Under the pieces are notes generated by a model. That model was not told the origin of the DNA. It did not search any database and saw only the letters and a list, made by a program, of their open reading frames with translations. The translations under genes and the position numbers were made by a program. This document shows positions 61,785 to 64,000 of a DNA stretch of 64,000 bases, piece by piece (the stretch's first letter is position 1; each line of letters begins with the position of its first letter). This DNA comes from Streptomyces sp. HUAS CB01. GTDB lineage: Bacteria; Actinomycetota; Actinomycetes; Streptomycetales; Streptomycetaceae. The stretch is taken from positions 1,801,001-1,865,000 of the forward strand of contig NZ_CP129137.1 of NCBI RefSeq assembly GCF_030406905.1, read 5' to 3'.

Positions 61785-62255
61785 CTAGCGGCGCCGCACC
61801 GTCCGCAGGCCGCGACCCGGTTGCCAGCCGCTGACGACCAGTTCGTCGCCCTCGACCCCGATCCGCACGACCTCCGCCAGCTCCACCCGGAAGAGGTGGA
61901 ACGGCTCCGGCGCCTCGGTCGCCGACTGGAACGGGGCCTTCGCCTCCGGATCGGTCACCTCGACGGCCCGTCCGCCGATGCGGGCGTCCCCGTCGGCCAT
62001 GGAGTCGTCCGCGCCCGGGTTGGCGTGGATCGCGAACCGCGGGTCGCGCAGGAGGTCCAGCGCCTTGCGGGAGTCCGGCATCATCCCGAGCCACAGCTCC
62101 CCGGAGCGGAAGGTCACCTCCAGCCCGGTGAGCCGTGGTGATCCGTCCTTGCGCAGGGTCGCGAGGACATGGTGCCTGTACTTCTCGAAGCGCTCCCGCA
62201 CCACCGTGGCGAAGTCCGGCTCCGCCGCCTGAAAGTCTGCCCAGCTGTTGCCCAT
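61785..62255 (-). CDS. pyridoxamine 5'-phosphate oxidase-fold protein
   Basis: A 156-residue split-barrel protein of the PPOX family, which binds FMN, F420 or haem. The pattern YRHHVLATLRKDGSPRLTGLE at about residues 28-48 is typical. ATG 62255 is chosen because the conserved part begins about 10 residues later. It could act as a flavin or F420-dependent reductase; the cofactor cannot be told from the sequence. It is convergent with the DUF4139 pair. Confidence 0.87.
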   Translation of the reverse strand: MGNSWADFQAAEPDFATVVRERFEKYRHHVLATLRKDGSPRLTGLEVTFRSGELWLGMMPDSRKALDLLRDPRFAIHANPGADDSMADGDARIGGRAVEVTDPEAKAPFQSATEAPEPFHLFRVELAEVVRIGVEGDELVVSGWQPGRGLRTVRRR

Positions 62256-62426
62256 GGGCCCAGGAAACCGCGAATACCGGACATCTGCTGTCGGGTATCC
62301 GGAGCGGGCCGCCGTGACGGCCACCACGTCACTCCGACGGCGGCCGCTTCGACCGCGGCCCGGTCGACGTCCGACCGGCGGCCACCTCGTACCGCCGCCC
62401 GGTCGAGGTCCGACGGAGACCCGGCG

Positions 62427-63149
62427 TCAGGCGCGCACGATCCCCGAGGCCCGCGCGTTCGCCAGCCACACCGGGAACTCGGACACCAGGCGGTCGTACA
62501 GTTCCTCGTCACGGAGACGCCGCGGGTCCTGCCCCGCGTGGAAGAAACCCGCGTTGTCGACGGGGCGCTTCGCGGGGACCGCCAGGTCGTCGAGTCTGCG
62601 CAGGAAGTCGAACTGCCGGCTGCCCGGGTCGCCGAAGCCGATGAACTGCCAGAACATCGGCAGCTTCGCCGCCTTGCACAGATACCGTTCCGCGGCGAGC
62701 TTGTTGATCGGTCCGCCGTCGGTCTGGAAGACGACGAGCGCGGGCGCCGTGGAACCGCTGTCCAGATAGTGGTCGATGACCGCGTCCATCGCGACGTGGT
62801 AGCTGGTCCTGCCCATGTGGCCGAGCCCGGCGACGATGCGGTCTATCCGGCCCTCGTGGTCGGCGAGTTCGATGTCGGCCTCGGCGTCGATGTCCGTGGA
62901 GAAGAAGACGACGGGCACGCGCCCGTCGTCGTCCAGATGGGCCGACAGCCCGAGGACCCGGTCCGCGAGCGCCTGGACGCTGCCGTCCCTGTAGTAGGGC
63001 TTCATGGAGCCGGAGTAGTCGACCACCAGGTACACCGCCGCGCGCCGGTCGCTCAGCCCGTGCTTCGCCAGCGACACCCCGGCGGTCTTGTAGAGGCTGA
63101 CGAGGGCGGGCGCGGTCTCCTCGATCTTGCGCAGGCTGATGGCCGCCAT
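62427..63149 (-). CDS. vWA domain protein (TerF/TerY-like)
   Basis: A 240-residue von Willebrand A domain protein similar to the C-terminal half of the tellurium-resistance protein TerF. The metal site is complete: DYSGSM, then T in GRTSYH and D in FQTDGGP. It is cytoplasmic. ATG 63149 is preceded by GGAGAC. In streptomycetes such proteins go with TerD-like proteins in stress or differentiation, but no ter gene is seen here. Confidence 0.88.
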   Translation of the reverse strand: MAAISLRKIEETAPALVSLYKTAGVSLAKHGLSDRRAAVYLVVDYSGSMKPYYRDGSVQALADRVLGLSAHLDDDGRVPVVFFSTDIDAEADIELADHEGRIDRIVAGLGHMGRTSYHVAMDAVIDHYLDSGSTAPALVVFQTDGGPINKLAAERYLCKAAKLPMFWQFIGFGDPGSRQFDFLRRLDDLAVPAKRPVDNAGFFHAGQDPRRLRDEELYDRLVSEFPVWLANARASGIVRA

Positions 63150-63397
63150 GGGCGTGTCTCCGTTCGCTGGGCATCCGCGGGTCCTGTGCGGGCCGGCACC
63201 CGTGCCGTGAGACTACGCCGGAGGGCGGACACACGCGGACCGCGATGCTACGCACGCGTACCGTCACCCCGGAAGATGCCGCGGCGCCCGCCCATCATCC
63301 GGTCGGGGACGGGGGCAGGCGCCGCGTCTGTTCCGTACGCCTTTGTACGGGACGTATGTGAGGGACCGTCAGCACACGGTCCGGGTGGGGATGCCCG

Positions 63398-64000
63398 TCA
63401 GACCGTCAGGGCGCGGTCCGTCGGGCGGATCGGGGCGGGCAGTTCGCTCGCACCCGTGAGATAGCGGTCCACCCCGCGCGCCGCGGAGCGGCCCTCGGCG
63501 ATGGCCCAGACGATGAGGGACTGGCCGCGGCCCGCGTCGCCGGCGACGTAGACGCCGTCGACGTTGGTGGCGAAGTCCGCGTCGCGGGCGATGTTGCCGC
63601 GCTCGTCCAGCGCCAGGCCGAACTGGGAGACCAGGCCGTTCTCGACGTCGGTGCCGGTGAAGCCCATGGCGAGGGTGACCAGCTGGGCCGGGATGGCACG
63701 CTCGGTGCCCGGCTTCCGGGTCAGCTTGCCGTCGACGAACTCGACCTCGACGAGGTGCAGGGACTGGACGTTGCCGTCCGCGTCGCCCTCGAAGTGGGTG
63801 GTGGAGACGGAGTAGACCCGCTCGCCGCCCTCCTCGTGCGCCGACGTCACCTTGTAGAGCATCGGGAACGTCGGCCAGGGCTGGTTGGCGTTCCGCTCGT
63901 CGCCCGGCCGGGGCATGATCTCCAGCTGGGTGACGGACGCCGCACCCTGGCGGTGGGCCGTGCCGACGCAGTCGGCGCCGGTGTCGCCGCCGCCGATGAC
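63398..64000 (-). CDS. gltD: glutamate synthase small subunit, C-terminal part (runs off the right edge)
   Basis: The last 200 residues of GltD, which supplies electrons from NADPH to the large subunit GltB to make glutamate. The second nucleotide-binding motif VIGGGDTGADC begins at the very edge, and the end has GVYVAGDAGRGQSLIVWAI, where FAD is bound. The gene starts beyond the window, so GltB is probably upstream of it to the right. The reading is continuous with no frameshift. The stop codon is at 63398. Confidence 0.95.
   Translation of the reverse strand, partial: VIGGGDTGADCVGTAHRQGAASVTQLEIMPRPGDERNANQPWPTFPMLYKVTSAHEEGGERVYSVSTTHFEGDADGNVQSLHLVEVEFVDGKLTRKPGTERAIPAQLVTLAMGFTGTDVENGLVSQFGLALDERGNIARDADFATNVDGVYVAGDAGRGQSLIVWAIAEGRSAARGVDRYLTGASELPAPIRPTDRALTV

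Overview
This window is a piece of a very high-GC actinomycete chromosome, almost certainly Streptomyces. The reasons are the strongly G/C-biased third codon positions, many GTG starts, and a gene set that includes a near-copy of the S. griseus trypsin, a small Streptomyces-type membrane peptide (SPW_0924 family), an ANTAR response regulator beside a liv transporter, and an rpsA - polA - liv - pyk - gltD order. From memory that order resembles the rpsA-to-gltD region of S. coelicolor; this was not checked by alignment. The window is mostly conserved core, with a few accessory insertions and repeat-filled gaps.

Layout. 1-11.5 kb: the start of rpsA with a good sigma-70 promoter, a methyltransferase-hrpB pair, a DUF3068 membrane protein with a small peptide, a secreted lytic transglycosylase, a DUF4184 membrane protein, a non-coding tandem-repeat tract, and polA. 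11.5-17.7 kb: a molybdopterin oxidoreductase, a hotdog thioesterase, a secreted Xaa-Pro dipeptidyl-peptidase and a lipoprotein/membrane-protein pair. 17.8-23.9 kb: a complete branched-chain amino acid ABC transporter (binding protein, two permeases, two ATPases) bounded by hairpins, followed by the convergent ANTAR regulator.

24.6-28.5 kb is the most unusual part. It has a short-variable-arm tRNA with a CAA (Leu-type) anticodon. A free-standing HTH-LAGLIDADG protein follows directly. A pair of uncharacterised proteins that share a C-terminal helical domain (one membrane-anchored, one soluble) lies downstream of pyk. 28.6-34.1 kb: a SIMPL-domain protein, a Tat-exported 5'-nucleotidase, and a two-gene operon (PLP decarboxylase plus lysine/ornithine N-hydroxylase) that looks like the first two steps of hydroxamate siderophore synthesis without the last two. 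34.1-35.1 kb is a repeat-rich non-coding gap. 35.1-44.5 kb: pepN, chorismate mutase, an AraC regulator divergent from a GH35 beta-galactosidase, trypsin, a zincin-like protein and an ankyrin/HEAT protein.

44.8-57.8 kb holds a module closely matching the mycobacterial KstR2 regulon for steroid C/D-ring (HIP) breakdown: two SDRs, echA20, ipdA, ipdB, ipdC, fadA6, a kstR2-type TetR gene, ipdF, fadE30 and a second acyl-CoA dehydrogenase. It is split by a cold-shock protein gene and a DEAD-box helicase gene. Both divergent promoter regions of the module carry a KstR2-like palindrome, so the two halves are probably co-regulated. The ring-activating ligase FadD3 is not present in the window. 57.8-64 kb: two adjacent DUF4139 proteins, a PPOX-fold protein, a vWA protein and the C-terminal part of gltD (glutamate synthase small subunit).
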